Below are positions 33,901 to 44,597 of a DNA stretch of 64,000 bases, in pieces. Within the stretch, counting starts at the first letter, position 1; each line of letters begins with the position of its first letter. The stretch comes from Babylonia areolata. Its lineage: Eukaryota; Mollusca; Gastropoda; Neogastropoda; Buccinidae. The notes below the pieces were generated by a model. It saw only the letters and a program-made list of their open reading frames with translations, made no database searches and was not told the DNA's origin. The position numbers and the translations under genes are program-made. The stretch covers positions 37,611,613 to 37,675,612 of the forward strand of contig NC_134898.1 in the NCBI RefSeq assembly GCF_041734735.1, read 5' to 3'.

Positions 33901-35982
33901 TTTGAAATGTTGGGGAAATACTGATTGCATAAATTAAATGCAAGTCTTACCTTCAGTTAATTCCCACTACTTTGTTCTGTTATGAACTGCTGAATATCTT
34001 GATTGTTATAAAAATGAAATGGTACGCAAGTGAGGTTGTTTTGTTTGTGCAAGCAAAGTTTGATGATGATGTCTGGATGTGCATTTTATTATTTCTACAT
34101 GGGATTTTTGGAAAAGGGGATAACTTGGTCGACCTTGGAATCATGTTGGACCTCACTATGTTGGCCAGCATGGCTGCCTTTGCTCCTGTCCACTCTCGTT
34201 CTCTTTGTTTCAGTCTGTGTGTGTGTGTGTGTGTGCGCGCGCGTGCACGTGTCTGTCTCTTCCTCCCTGCTTGACTCCACCACTTGGTCTGTTTATTGTT
34301 GTTTCTCTTTGAAGTTGAATTGTCTTCCCTCCCCAACCCCAACCATCCCGCTCTGCTCCCCTTGTTTTAGCCCACTTCTCTTGTCTGTGTAAGCTAATGA
34401 ATTTGTGCACTGTATGGTATAAGGGGTGGGTTGGGGAAGTGAGATCTGTATGTGAACTGTTGAAAACGTGTTCCTTTGCATACTGGTTGAAACAAAATAA
34501 TGTTATTTACTTATTGATTAATTGTTTGCGCATTGGTGTTAATTGTTGTTTGAAGTCATGGAATGATGGAGAGAACAGAAGACAAACAAATCGAGCTCAG
34601 TGGATTAACTGATTGATACGCAGTGGACAGTGTGTTTGTTCAATGCTGTCAATCAGTTCAGATGTTTTTCCGAAAGGTAAAAGAGGAAAAAAATGTTGAG
34701 TGAAACATGTGGGATGATGTATACTCATGTGACTGGTCTCTGTGTGTTTCATTGTATGTGTGTGTGCAGTTTATTTGTCTGTCTGTCCCATTGTGTCATT
34801 AGTAAAGTAGTAGGTTTGTCACATTGTGTTTATGCGACTGGCATTAGTATCAGTATGGTTATAAAATATTAACAGTGGTAAAGCTGATTTTAAGTGAAGT
34901 TCTCCCTTTGTGCCATTTTGAAAGGTGATGAATCTGTATGTTTCTCTGTCTCTGTCTGTCTCTCTGTTTCTGTGTGTGTGTGTGTGTGTGTGTTTCTCTC
35001 TCTATATATATCGCATACTCTTTATCTCTCACTTTGTCTCTCCCACGGTCTGTCTCTCTGTCCCTGTATGTGTGTACTGGGGGTCTGTCCCCATTCCTCA
35101 CTCATTGATGATTGAGTGCCCCATGTTTCTGTTTGAGAATTCCCATTTTCACTGTTTGTGTGTTTTACACACGCATTATGATTATCTATTGCACACGCAC
35201 ACACATCACAAATTGCTCAGCTCAAGAGCTTGTGCACATGTACACGCATGTATTGAAAAATTGCACATCTCTGATATGAAAGAAAAAAAACAACAACTAT
35301 TTTTCACCTAAAATATTTTATTTATAAAGTAAATTATGACTGAAAAATAGTGGTGTACTCAAGTGGAGTGTGTTGACGAGAAAGCTGTGCAACAATATAA
35401 ATGAATGAATGGCAAAAAAAGGACTGAGTGACTGCTGATGTGTGATGGGTGAAGTGGCTGTTTGTACCTGTCCAGGGTTGAGTGTTTTTTTGTGTTTTTC
35501 TTTTTCTTCTTTTTTTTATGACTTTCGAAAAGCAAGATAGAGATGGTGAGAAATAGTTTGATCAGCTCAGGAGGTTGTGAGAAATGGCTGGATCAGTTGA
35601 GATCATTTGGACAAGTGCTGCTGTAGTGCTAAGAAAGATACTTTTCATATATTTACATAGGTAGTCCATATCATATGATGCATTTTTTTCATAGGTAGTC
35701 CAGTATACTTGAACATATAAAGTGCATGGTATGCAGAGTTGACATATGATGGGTGTAGTATGATACATAACATACATGCACACATGCAACTTGCATGCAC
35801 ATGCGCATACACACACAAAGTGCATGGCGTACACAGCTGACATGCGATGGGTGTGCACACATACTAGCATGCGTACGTGCTCGTACTGTGTAGGTCGGAA
35901 CACACACATGCAGGCACGACTTGCATGTGTACGAATGTGCGCACAAACACATACACATGCATGCGTACACACACACACACAC

Positions 35983-36013
<31 letters not shown>

Positions 36014-36201
36014 CACTCTTTCCTCATTCATCCATCTCACCCTCCCTGACCCTCCAAAGACCAAATTCTTGAAAGAGAAAAAAGTCCCGTGCTCGTACTG
36101 TGTAGGTCGGAACACACATGCAGGCATGCACACACAAACACATAACTTGCATGCACACGAATGTGCGTGCACACACACATATACACGTGCATGCGTACAC
36201 G

Positions 36202-36240
<39 letters not shown>

Positions 36241-36452
36241 TCCTCATTCATCCATCTCACCCTCCCTGACCCTCCAAAGACCAAATTCTTGAGAGAAAAA
36301 AAAGTCCTGTGCTCATACTGTGTAGGTCGGAACACCCACATGCAGGCATGCCCACACAAACACATAACGTGCATGCGCACGAATGCGTGCGCACACGCAT
36401 ATATACACGCGCATGCGTGTACACACACACACACACACACACACCACACACA

Positions 36453-36545
<93 letters not shown>

Positions 36546-37317
36546 CTCTTTCCTCATTCATCCACCTGACCCTCCAAAAACCAAATTCTTGAGAGAAAAA
36601 AAGTCCCATTCGTTTTTTTCTTTTTTTTTTTTTTTAGTGTATTCAGTCTGTTGATATACTGGTATTTTCCAAGTATACAGATCCTGCATTACAAGCATGT
36701 ATTCATACAAACACCAAACTGATGCAACCATAACAAAAAAAATCATAAAAAGGGGGGAAAAAATCTATTGCACTCATGTGCACATACATACATTGACTTG
36801 ACATGACATACATGTAGTTGTACACATTCATTTTTTATCAAATGGCATAGAAATAGATTGAATAACAATGAAATAAACCAGTACTCGCCAAATGAAAATA
36901 AATGTTGGGCTTTGATGTTACCATTCCTGCACCGGAGTACATAATTTTAATCAATCATTTAAGATAATTTACACAAGGAAAAATACTTATTTCATAGCAG
37001 CTTAACCAGTCAGAGGGAAAACAAGATGGTTCATCTTGGCCAGTATCTGCACATGGCTGTGAGAGCTTTTTAGTACCAGTACCAGGAATGAAAGAAGATG
37101 TGTCGTGTTTTTTTTTTTTTTGTATATGTCACTGTATGTCCTTTGTATGTATGCATGTGCACAGAAACATGTGCCATTATGTGCACAAGTAATGTTGTGA
37201 ATATGTATGAACGAGGTATTACAGTGACTAAATTACACACATGTTGATAGCCATGCAGCATCATTTCATGTTGGGCATTTGCAATGCATATGATGCATGC
37301 AGACACAGTTTTGCTCA

Positions 37318-37366
<49 letters not shown>

Positions 37367-37406
37367 GCTCTCCGTCTGTCTGTGCATCTGTCTCTCTATG
37401 TATCAG

Positions 37407-37458
<52 letters not shown>

Positions 37459-38504
37459 GCTCGCTCACTCTCTCATGTATCTGTGAACACAACTGTGGTC
37501 TCTAGTGTCTACATTTTGGTTTTCATGAGATCATTTTTATTATATTTTATATATAAGTTACTGTGAATGTTTGAATCGAGTGCATGAGCACCTAACATGT
37601 ATTTTTATCCATTTATTGACATTCCAAGCAAGTGATATAAATTATAATGCATATTTATATGTGCACATACTGATTAGTGAAACTAAAGGCCAAGATTCTG
37701 ATTGAATCTTGTGGAAAAAAAGCAACCATCGAAAAGATGCTGGATTAAACAAAGTGCAAAACTGGGTTAGGATAATACTGGTTACAGGTTGTGCCATGCT
37801 GGTTCCAGGTTGAAATTCAAGAAAAGGAAATGATGCTCTGGGTTATTCACACTCTGAATCATCGGTATATTGAATATTTGCATTTGTAGGTAGGTGATTT
37901 GCACAAGACATGCCTCTGCCACTATGTACGTTTCTGATACAACAGTAATTATGCAAAGTATAGTTATATGATTGTCTTTATTTAATGCTGCCATGACCAT
38001 GTTCAGCTGAAGGACTGTGGGGTCAGTCTTGCTTATTGTTTCTAATGCAACCTATTATTTCCTTCTCTTCCGGTATGTGCGTGATGCTGGACCCCAAACC
38101 CACTGTACCGACGTCCTGCCAAAACCTGCAACGCACCATGGTTGTGAATGAACAAACAATGCTGTGGACACGCGAATAAAACCTTCCCCCACCGGTCACT
38201 TTTGCAGCTGGGTGGGAAGCAGCTGCAGTCTCCTCAGTCACGCTTTGACCAAGGGGCTGGTGGCCAGTTTGAGCATGGTTTTGGTGGCCGTGGGGGCATG
38301 GGAGGCCCTGGGGGCAATCAGGGGGGTCCAGGGAACATGGGAGGGGGCGGAATGGGGGGCCCCGGTGGTCAGCCCGTGTCCCTGTTTTCGCAGATGCAGG
38401 CCATGGGCCGCCCAGGTTCAGATCGTGCAATGATGGATCGGCGCCGAGAGGCCCCACAGCCCCGGGATGATATGGAAGATATCAAGAGAATGCGCAGATT
38501 CTAG
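17563..38504 (+). CDS. SFPQ/NONO-like: DBHS-family RNA-binding protein (SFPQ/NONO/PSPC1-like), complete
   Basis: Nine coding exons join in phase: 17563-17985, 23917-24218, 24976-25071, 27035-27231, 27564-27651, 28068-28215, 28552-29211, 29607-29762 and 38208-38504. They total 2,367 nt, or 788 residues plus stop. Domains: basic Ser/Asn/His-rich N-terminus 1-98; RRM1 about 99-171 with LFVGNL and [11 protein letters not shown]2 about 175-248 with [11 protein letters not shown] and [17 protein letters not shown] about 250-305 with IEVEPLEQ and [10 protein letters not shown]; a long coiled coil about 300-415 ([37 protein letters not shown]); Gly/Arg/Met repeats 419-690; Gly-rich tail ending KRMRRF. 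DBHS proteins dimerise through RRM2, NOPS and coiled coil and act in the nucleus in transcription, splicing and paraspeckle-type RNP assembly. The start is ATG 17563 because upstream in-frame sequence has no ATG. It is larger than human NONO (471 aa) because of the repeat exon. Confidence 0.95.
17986..20436. other. DBHS intron 1, first part
   Basis: AT-rich DNA. A SINE-tail-like piece (gtagcgcctaatcatatgat ... cactttacaac) lies at about 18345-18395, a pyrimidine tract at 18450-18540, a poly(G) run near 19565-19590 and CA repeats at 19830-19920 and 20226-20291. No gene seen. Confidence 0.6.
20437..20905 (+). repeat. SINE family B, copy lacking the tRNA head
   Basis: ggagatttttctgatctccc, cctgaacccccttcgcagaa, gatcctgttgtccatgtcag, ggagtatggctgcttgccta and the tail gcgcttagagcttgtctccg match 56612-57140. 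The CA run at 20940-21004 follows directly. Confidence 0.85.
20940..21004. repeat. (CA)n microsatellite
   Basis: An uninterrupted AC dinucleotide run of about 65 bp. Confidence 0.95.
21010..23105 (+). repeat. Jockey-like LINE, broken ORF2 (reverse transcriptase) copy
   Basis: Open pieces in order: [83 protein letters not shown]; then [11 protein letters not shown] (the YADD box, with the second Asp changed to Val); [32 protein letters not shown]; and a downstream region up to about 23100. This is the order of RT motifs in Jockey/I-type LINEs. No endonuclease is visible, so the copy is 5' truncated. Frames change several times, an A-run (21411-21425, 21816-21837) and a T-run of over 30 (21925-21959) interrupt it, and it is clearly dead. 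It sits in DBHS intron 1, sense orientation. Confidence 0.88.
23430..23835 (-). repeat. LINE ORF2 C-terminal fragment (CR1/Jockey type)
   Basis: Minus-strand translation gives [18 protein letters not shown], then [17 protein letters not shown], then RTIADWKVE. This is the 'RAARFVT..Y..TSSV...RR..ARL.ML.KI...PRTI.DWN' end of many LINE ORF2 proteins. One stop lies between the first two segments. It abuts DBHS exon 2 by about 80 bp. Confidence 0.72.
23917..24218 (+). CDS. SFPQ/NONO-like: DBHS coding exon 2: RRM1 end and RRM2
   Basis: 302 nt, acceptor TTATAG, donor GGCTC|gtaagt, leaving in phase 2. It runs [69 protein letters not shown] and GVFLFG, very close to vertebrate DBHS proteins. Confidence 0.95.
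24219..24975. other. DBHS intron 2
   Basis: AT-rich unique sequence. No repeat or gene recognised. Confidence 0.6.
24976..25071 (+). CDS. SFPQ/NONO-like: DBHS coding exon 3: start of NOPS
   Basis: 96 nt, acceptor TTGCAG, donor AAA AA|gtgagc. It encodes [20 protein letters not shown] and [13 protein letters not shown], matching the NOPS entry segment of SFPQ/NONO. Confidence 0.94.
25575..26985 (-). repeat. Dispersed repeat E, long copy in DBHS intron 3
   Basis: Positions 26690-26985 are the inverted counterpart of 4395-4815 (ttttttgttcaaacaggaac, tttgctaagcatggaa and gtgtcaactg are shared). The upstream part, to about 25575, reads as one AT-rich noncoding unit with gtgtcgttcgcgttcgcgaa. The left edge is uncertain. 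There is no ORF, so it is a non-autonomous element of unknown class. Confidence 0.65.
27035..27231 (+). CDS. SFPQ/NONO-like: DBHS coding exon 4: NOPS and coiled-coil start
   Basis: 197 nt, acceptor TTCCAG, donor CAAG|gtgagt. Contains [40 protein letters not shown] and a charged helix ending YQAEQIRQ. Confidence 0.95.
27564..27651 (+). CDS. SFPQ/NONO-like: DBHS coding exon 5: coiled coil
   Basis: 88 nt, acceptor GCTTTAG, donor ATGAG|gtatgt. [20 protein letters not shown] is almost identical to the human DLMRRQEELRRMEELHNQ heptads. Confidence 0.95.
27652..28067. other. DBHS intron 5
   Basis: Unique sequence. Nothing recognised. Confidence 0.5.
28068..28215 (+). CDS. SFPQ/NONO-like: DBHS coding exon 6: coiled-coil end
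   Basis: 148 nt, acceptor GATGCAG (weak pyrimidine tract), donor CTCATG|gtgggt, leaving in phase 0. Contains [32 protein letters not shown] and MPRGRED. Confidence 0.92.
28216..28551. other. DBHS intron 6
   Basis: Unique sequence. Nothing recognised. Confidence 0.5.
28552..29211 (+). CDS. SFPQ/NONO-like: DBHS coding exon 7: [DE]RG-x-PQGM repeat region
   Basis: 660 nt (residues 419-638), phase 0 on both sides, acceptor CTCGCAG, donor CAGG|gtacgt. After RGG-type sequence ([15 protein letters not shown]) and a PPPAPPAG linker, about 21 units of the type M-[DE]-R-G-(G)-P-Q-G follow from residue 470. The underlying DNA is a GC-rich coding minisatellite. Low-complexity Arg/Gly/Gln/Met sequence of this sort is typical of phase-separating RNP proteins (inference). 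Because both ends are in phase 0, the exon could be skipped without frame loss. Confidence 0.9.
29607..29762 (+). CDS. SFPQ/NONO-like: DBHS coding exon 8: Gly/Ser/Asn-rich
   Basis: 156 nt, phase 0, acceptor GGACAG, donor CAGATG|gtgagt. Encodes [36 protein letters not shown]. No fold expected. Confidence 0.88.
29763..35690. other. DBHS intron 8, first part
   Basis: Mostly AT-rich unique DNA with TC tracts (31620-31880, 32215-32330), CA/GT runs (32155-32180, 32684-32708, 33720-33750, 34214-34240, 34972-34992) and no coding segment that I trust. The last intron being by far the largest is notable. Confidence 0.6.
35700..36610. repeat. Tandem ~215-bp repeat with expanded CA tracts (three copies)
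   Basis: Units starting near 35876, 36089 and 36309 each run gtgctcgtactgtgtaggtc, a degenerate CA/CATG tract, tttcctcattcatccatctc, ccaaattcttgagagaaaaa. The third unit is longer because its CA tract has grown to over 100 bp (36420-36542). A shorter pair (aagtgcatggtatgcagagt / aagtgcatggcgtacacagc) precedes them at 35720-35870. Confidence 0.9.
37319..37455. repeat. (TC)n microsatellites
   Basis: Two long CT runs (about 37319-37363 and 37409-37454). Confidence 0.95.
38208..38504 (+). CDS. SFPQ/NONO-like: DBHS terminal coding exon
   Basis: Acceptor TTTTGCAG, phase 0, 98 residues then [23 protein letters not shown] and PGGPGG-type repeats lead to [19 protein letters not shown], a basic end like the nuclear-localisation termini KKPRF of SFPQ and KRRRY of NONO. 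It is separated from exon 8 by an 8.4-kb intron. Confidence 0.92.
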   Translation: MGGKQLQSPQSRFDQGAGGQFEHGFGGRGGMGGPGGNQGGPGNMGGGGMGGPGGQPVSLFSQMQAMGRPGSDRAMMDRRREAPQPRDDMEDIKRMRRF

Positions 38505-38990
38505 AGCATTGATGTGGAGAGAAGAGAGTGAAGGTTGACTGTTGTCGTGTTGGTTGGCAGTGCACAGCATACTAGTACTGTTATCTGCTGTTCTGGAAAG
38601 ACACTGCTGTTCTGACTGTTGATGTGAACGTGACTTGGCTTCTGAAGTGACATCAGACCCTTGGAATAGAGTTTGTTAACTCCTCTGGTGTATGTGGAGT
38701 TGATAGACGCTTTCAGTGTGTGCATGTGTGCTTCATTTCTGATAATTTTTGTCAGTGTGTGGTATCTGTTCCCTCAGTGACTGTCCCCATGAACGCAAGC
38801 GTGTTCATTCCGTGTGTTTGATGTGTTCAGTCATCAGTGTTGTGACGTTTCTTGTTAGTTTTTCAGTTGAAACTTTTTTTTTTTATCATCATTAACACAA
38901 AAGTGATAATTGTTGATGGAAAGATTATGTTGCACTGTGTTTAACTGGCAACATTAAGAAATAATAAAATATTATTGACTCGCACCACCA
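38505..38990 (+). other. SFPQ/NONO-like: DBHS 3'UTR with AATAAA signal
   Basis: An AATAAA hexamer at 38963-38968, about 460 nt after the stop, is the first good poly(A) signal. Another AATAAA lies near 40,899, so a longer 3'UTR is possible. Confidence 0.6.
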
Positions 38991-39340
38991 GAAGTAAAGA
39001 ACCTGTTTGTGATACTCTTCTGTCATGACAGTTGGATTCCCTTGTAATGTTGTATTGTTTTGCAAGCGGTAGAATCTCTACTTCATGTTTGCTTTGTGTA
39101 AAGCACTACATGTCTGCGTTAAAGTTTCATCATTATTTCTTTTAACATTCACAACACTCAGTTGAATTAAATTCACTGCCTTATTCAGGGACCAGATGTC
39201 ATTGTGTGAGCAAAATCCATGCATGATATAGGAGGGAGCATTATGTGTTATTCTTACTGACACATGATCAGCATCATTATTCACTGAAGCAGAGAACAGA
39301 GGACAAGGTAGTGATTGAATAAGGTTTAGTTCCCAATTGG

Positions 39341-39498
39341 GCATTTGTTGTTTTGATAATATTGAATTGACTGTTAATACGTTAGATTCTAAAAAGATTG
39401 GGAAGTAAGATGCAGTTCGCATTTGTTGTTTTGATAATATTGAATTGACTGTGTTAATACGTTAGATTCTAAAAAGATTGGGACATAAGGTGCAGTTA
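39341..39498. repeat. Recent 78/80-bp tandem duplication
   Basis: 39341-39418 and 39419-39498 both read gcatttgttgttttgataat ... gttagattctaaaaagattg with only a few differences, downstream of the DBHS gene. Confidence 0.93.
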
Positions 39499-41364
39499 TC
39501 TTGTATACAGATATTCTTTCTTCGAATGAATGTTTTGAGTGTCACAGACAGATCAGATATCACATGCCTGCTGTCTAGCTGATATCATTTGCTGCTGGAA
39601 TCAAGTTCTGGTGAAAGCGGAGGGGGGGTTGGGGGGGGGATGTTGTTTTCTGTGTATTTTCTCTCAAAAAATGTGCTGTTGCAGCTGATTGAAGATAAAT
39701 CATGTGAAATAACATGACCGTTCCAAATAGTTCAGCTGTCAGAACATGGAATGATAATTCTTTGTGCCAGTGATCATAGAATATTTCTCCGTGTCAGTTT
39801 GTTTTAACAAGTTTTACTTCGGTTTTGGAGATTAGTCTTCTTTTTAAACTTACCTATGATGTTGGGATTTGCATTGACACACAGTTGGCTGAAAAGTACT
39901 GGCAAGTATTTTTTTGTGGGTGAAGAAGTAAGATGGCTGCTGGTTGTCCAGCAGCAAGGTTGGAGTGATAATCTTATTCACTGCAGTTGATGAAGAGTGA
40001 AAGATCAGTGTGGTTGGTCTAATCTCTTGCATTAAGTATTTTTGATTGAATGTAGCAAGACATTGAGACAAGTGAGAGACTACAGAATTAAGACTAGAAA
40101 GAAAATTTGCAGATCTGTAAGTGCTTTTCTTTCTATGTATTTTTCGGTCATGTTTGTGCAGATGTCCCCACTTTGTGGGTGGGACAAGGGTTGAGGGTAG
40201 TGGATTTTAAAAAAAAAATGATTTACTTGGTTAAAACACTTGTCTGTGTTGTGGTTAAAACACTTGTCTGTGTCGTCCTTTATAGATCTTTGTGCTTTAG
40301 ACTAGACCCTTTGCACTGTTCATTTAATATTACGTTAAGCTTTGTTATAGACCTGTGCACATGTCACAGTGAATGTGTTTGTGTTTATGCGTGCATACTT
40401 TTATCTAGTGTATGTTAGAATTTTTTACGCATGTTGCCACTTTACCTATAACTATCAGACGCATGTCCGTCTGGTCAGCCTTGTTTCCAGTCAGTTAAAT
40501 ATTCGTTGACAATAGTTCTTTCTGCTATTTTTAGGGATGTTGGACATAAACCAGTGTTATGTGTTTTTATTTTCAGTGTAGTAGTTCATAGCACTTGGTA
40601 ATGTACGAACAAACCCTTTCCCAAAATGCCCTTCTCTATCTCTTTGTTCCTGCCTATTTCACTTTTTCAGTCTTAATCTGAGGGGTTTTTTTGTTTGTTT
40701 TTTCTCCAGTTTGATGTTTTGTATCCCGCAACTTCTGGAAGAACAGTTCATTGCTGGTGAATTAACTTTTAAATTATTATAATTATCTTTTGAATGATTG
40801 TCCATTTCTTGATTTAAAAAAAGAATTTCATCTCATCTGGATCATCGGCATTTCATGTTTGATGTTGTGCTGTTTTGAAAAAAAAAAAGTATTATGGAAA
40901 ATAAAAATCACGCCAAAAAGAGGAAAACTTTGATTGGTTATTTTATATTTATCTGAAACACTATTCAGATGTGCTTTTACTGAAGCAGAGAGTAGAACTA
41001 GAAGAAATCTGCTGACATTTTTAGCATTCGCTTTGCAGTGGAACCAGAAAGGCTATGAATTAACAAGATTTCTGGAGTTTATGCTGAGAAAGAAACATTT
41101 TTAGTTCATCATCCAAGGGAAAAAAAAAGTTGGCTATTCAACAATTAATCATATGAATCTGCCATATTGAAATTATGTGTCCCTGTATATTGCAGTTCTT
41201 GAACAAATGGATTGAAAAAATTCAAAAATTGATATTTTTTCCTGCATCTCATTCTCAGAATTAATGTTTCAGTGGGTTTTTTTTCCATTTATCTTTATTT
41301 CTCTGGAACTTGAAGTTCAACTGGCAGTAGTTGGTAAACTAAAGGAGGAGAAAAATCCTCAAAA

Positions 41365-41400
<36 letters not shown>

Positions 41401-41700
41401 TCCCTCTCTCTCTCTCTCTCTCCCTCTCTCTCTCTTTTTCACTCATACACACACACATACACACACACCTCTTTATTTATTTTTTTTATAATTTTATTTT
41501 TTATAACCCTTTTGGGTTGGTGGTGGGTGATGTGTGTATACAAGTTTTCTTTCTTTTTTCTGCCTGTCTTCAATGCCTTTCCATTGGCATAAACTCTTGA
41601 CACAAGCAGTCACCTGGTCATGTTACATTGACCTCAGTTCCAGCAGATGAAAGAAAAGGCTGTCAGGCAACCAGGGAACCACAAAACAAAGTTTCCCATC
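39499..41700. other. Intergenic DNA, no gene seen
   Basis: AT-rich. A small duplicate (ggttaaaacacttgtctgtg) lies at 40230-40275, and a TC/CA tract at 41370-41470. A long alternative DBHS 3'UTR could extend here. Confidence 0.5.
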
Positions 41701-41719
41701 TGATAAGACCTGCTCTGTT

Positions 41720-42990
41720 GCTGGGTCACTTAGGTTGTGCTGTGTAGGGCTTGTGCTGATTCAACAATTGCTGCTGATGGAGAGCCCCACCTTGACTAAG
41801 CCTCTTACTGTTTACAATAATTGCTTTGTTGCAAATTTAGGGTGTTCCCCTGGAGTGGAGAGACTCAGAGTCACTTCCATTATCATTTCCACTGTGTTAG
41901 TCCCTGTGTTGCTAACCTGCCAACACCAGAAACTGTGACTTTAGTCCCCACCGTAATGTAGTAAAGAGAGGTAATTCATTCATTCATAGGTACACAACTT
42001 CAAGTCAATGCAGCTTATGCTACTGAATCAGCTGTCACACAGGTAAATAAATGGTACATTGGAACAAACCCAGACACTTCCTCCAAAAAGGAAGGGCCGG
42101 GCTTGTTCTCATACCATCGTGGAAGTGAAGGATCAATCAAAACTGAGGTCACTGTGAATAGTATGATGATAGCAGAGGGCATGACACTGGAATCAAAGAC
42201 ATTTCTTCATTGCCTGGTGGTCGAGAGGACAGCAATCATGATGATCATACTAAGTATCTACTCACAGAACATATCTGTTTTGGTTCTGGAATTGTGTGAA
42301 AGGGTTAAGGCAACATGACATGAATTTAGTTTCTACACTTCAGTTAAGAGAAAAAGCAAAACTACTATCTGTGTTGCATCAGACTATACAGGGTTCTGAA
42401 CCCACAGGCACTGAAGAGGGCCAGGTCCACAAGCCTGATGCTCTCAGCCAGTGACTTCACATATGGCAAGGCTATGGCTGGAGGATAGCCATCTCCGAGC
42501 TGATCTTGAGCTGTCAGAAGTCTGTGCCTCTGCCACGGAGACAAATACACAAGAGACATGGCCTCCATCCCTATTGATGTGGACATGTGGGGAATTCTGC
42601 CCTTGACAGCGCTCGCTGAAGAGAAACTTTGAAAGACGGGGTTAAAATGAAGCTGGAGAGGAGCAAATATCACAGCTTGTCAAGGAGAAGATACATTTTA
42701 CAGTCATTTTTTTTTTTATCGGCTGTCCTGTTCAGGATCTGCAGTGGAGAAGATGCTGCAGGATATGGATTGGACTGATCGGTTATGGTTATTCCTTCAA
42801 GGTTGTTGGTAAGACCCCCAGCATACACAGTCCTTGCATTACAGACGGATGACACTGTACTGTACACTGTACTCCGTTTGTTTTTTCACCTGAACACTGA
42901 CCAAGCCTAAGAGATGCAGACACCTACAGTGCAAGTCAGGAACTCTGGACAACGCTTCTAAAGATTACATTCAGGAAGTAAATTATGCTT
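41720..42990 (-). repeat. Old, diverged copies of long SINE family C
   Basis: Positions 41770-41960 and 42110-42215 (aactgaggtcactgtgaata, atgatagcagagggcatgac), and 42890-42960 (gagatgcagacacctacagt), resemble stretches of the young element at 43015-43889 but are heavily diverged. The young element appears inserted at the edge of an older relative. Confidence 0.5.
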
Positions 42991-43014
42991 GACTGTCCCA
43001 AGATTTAGGACTTT

Positions 43015-43889
43015 TTTTTTTTTTTTTTTTTTTTGCTGCCCCATCATCTGCGCCGTTTCAGTGGCATTACTCCCACACCGCTCATTTAGATTCCCCCATA
43101 CACGGCCACACCCGGGTTCATCCGTCGCAGTTCCAGCGTCGGCAGTCCATAGGGAACCATCGATGTTAGGTCGCCTGGAGGCCACACACCAGAGGAGACC
43201 CTGCACTGCTGCTGAGTCACTTCTGTGGTGTTCAGTGGTGCCTGTTCTGTTTTAACGTACTTAGGACACCACCTACTAAGCCCCCTACTAACGACAATAA
43301 TGGCTTAGTCGCGGAGCCAGACTGAGTGAGCGTCTCTCCCAGAGTGGAGACCGCCACCACGTCCCTCAAACAACAGCCCCCCCATGAATCTGCCGACACT
43401 GACAACATTGACAGGACTCACCCCAAGCACGGAAGTGGAGTGGTATCGAAACTGAGGTCACCATGAGAGCAGAGCATGAAAGGTCACAGACTTTGAGACT
43501 ATTTTGTTTATATTGATGACGATGAAGGAGAAGGAGGATGACGATGATGATGACGATGTTGCTATGGAGGTCCATTTTGGTTTGGGACTGCGTGACAAGA
43601 CTGTACTCTATGCTTCCTGTCATAATGATATCCCGGCGTTAACCAGGCCCGAGAGATACAGACACTTGCAGTGTTGGTCAGGTAATTAGAGCAACACACC
43701 CAAAGACGCATCCTTGAAGTGGATGACACTCAGCTGTGTGGTCCCAGTCTCCCCATTTAAGCCCACAGCACACTCAACTCTGGGTAGGAGCCGGCCACGG
43801 GCCGAAAAATCCACCTCCGCTGGGATTCGAACCCGCGTCCTCCCAGCCGTCAGTTCGCGACGCTAACCACTTCGCCACGGCAGCTGGTT
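43015..43889 (-). repeat. Long (~875 bp) tRNA-derived SINE, family C, with target-site duplication
   Basis: The 15-bp AAGATTTAGGACTTT occurs at 43000-43014 and again at 43890-43904, directly flanking the insert. On the minus strand it starts with a tRNA-like head, box A TGGCGAAGTGG and box B GGTTCGAATCC, both near-perfect Pol III promoter boxes. It ends in a poly(A) of about 20 (plus-strand T run at 43011-43034). This is a recent LINE-mobilised insertion. It is not a tRNA gene: the CCA-stem partner and anticodon arm are not preserved. Confidence 0.88.
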
Positions 43890-44597
43890 AAGATTTAGGA
43901 CTTTGTGGCAGAGCTGGCCAGGATTTATATCACTTAGTAACATTTGGGTTCAATGTCGATACCTTTCTCAAGTGATATGGCCGATTGGGATTACTACAAA
44001 GGAAATTAAGGGGATTGGATGGTACCTATGGAGCACTACATTGATGCTGCCATAACCACAACACGTTAAGATGCTAGTAGAAAATGCCAATTTTTATGTA
44101 GGACATCTGTGATTTGAATGTGGAACATTTTCACAACGAGCTCACCAGCCATGTACTTGAGGGCTGTGGTAAAACCCAAAGTGGCCAAGGCCTCAGAGTC
44201 AGATCGATGTCTGTTATATTAACTGCTGCACCAAGGCAGGTTGTTGGTTTAGTACACATAAGCAGGCAAAAGGTTCGCTTCATAGACTTACTCTGCATGT
44301 GTGGATTGGTATTTCTGAACCAGTCATGCGCAGTTCCAGCTCTGTGACCAGTGTGAATGGCTTCTGGGTGTTGGAACTGTTGTCAACTTAAAAGTTTGAA
44401 GAAGAAACTTGATAGTTGTCATAACAGAGAGAGAGAGGGAGAGAGGATGAGGGGGTGAGAGCAGTGAATAACATTTTACATGTCTACGGTAAGGTACCAT
44501 CTCTCGAGTCACAGTCACTGATTGAACAGACCACGTGACTGTTCTACAAGGGTTTTTTTTGTTTTTGTTTGTTTTTTCTGTGCTTGCCCATGGTTCT

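Noticed and set aside
35562-36654. Several Cys/Val or His/Thr-rich ORFs
   Set aside because: Frames of CA/GT microsatellite. No complexity and no splice or start support.
42365-42673. 102-codon minus-strand ORF
   Set aside because: It lies within diverged SINE-like repeat sequence and has no homology.
43800-43889. Possible tRNA gene (good box A and box B)
   Set aside because: It is the head of a retroposed SINE with a target duplication. The acceptor stem and anticodon arm do not fold convincingly.
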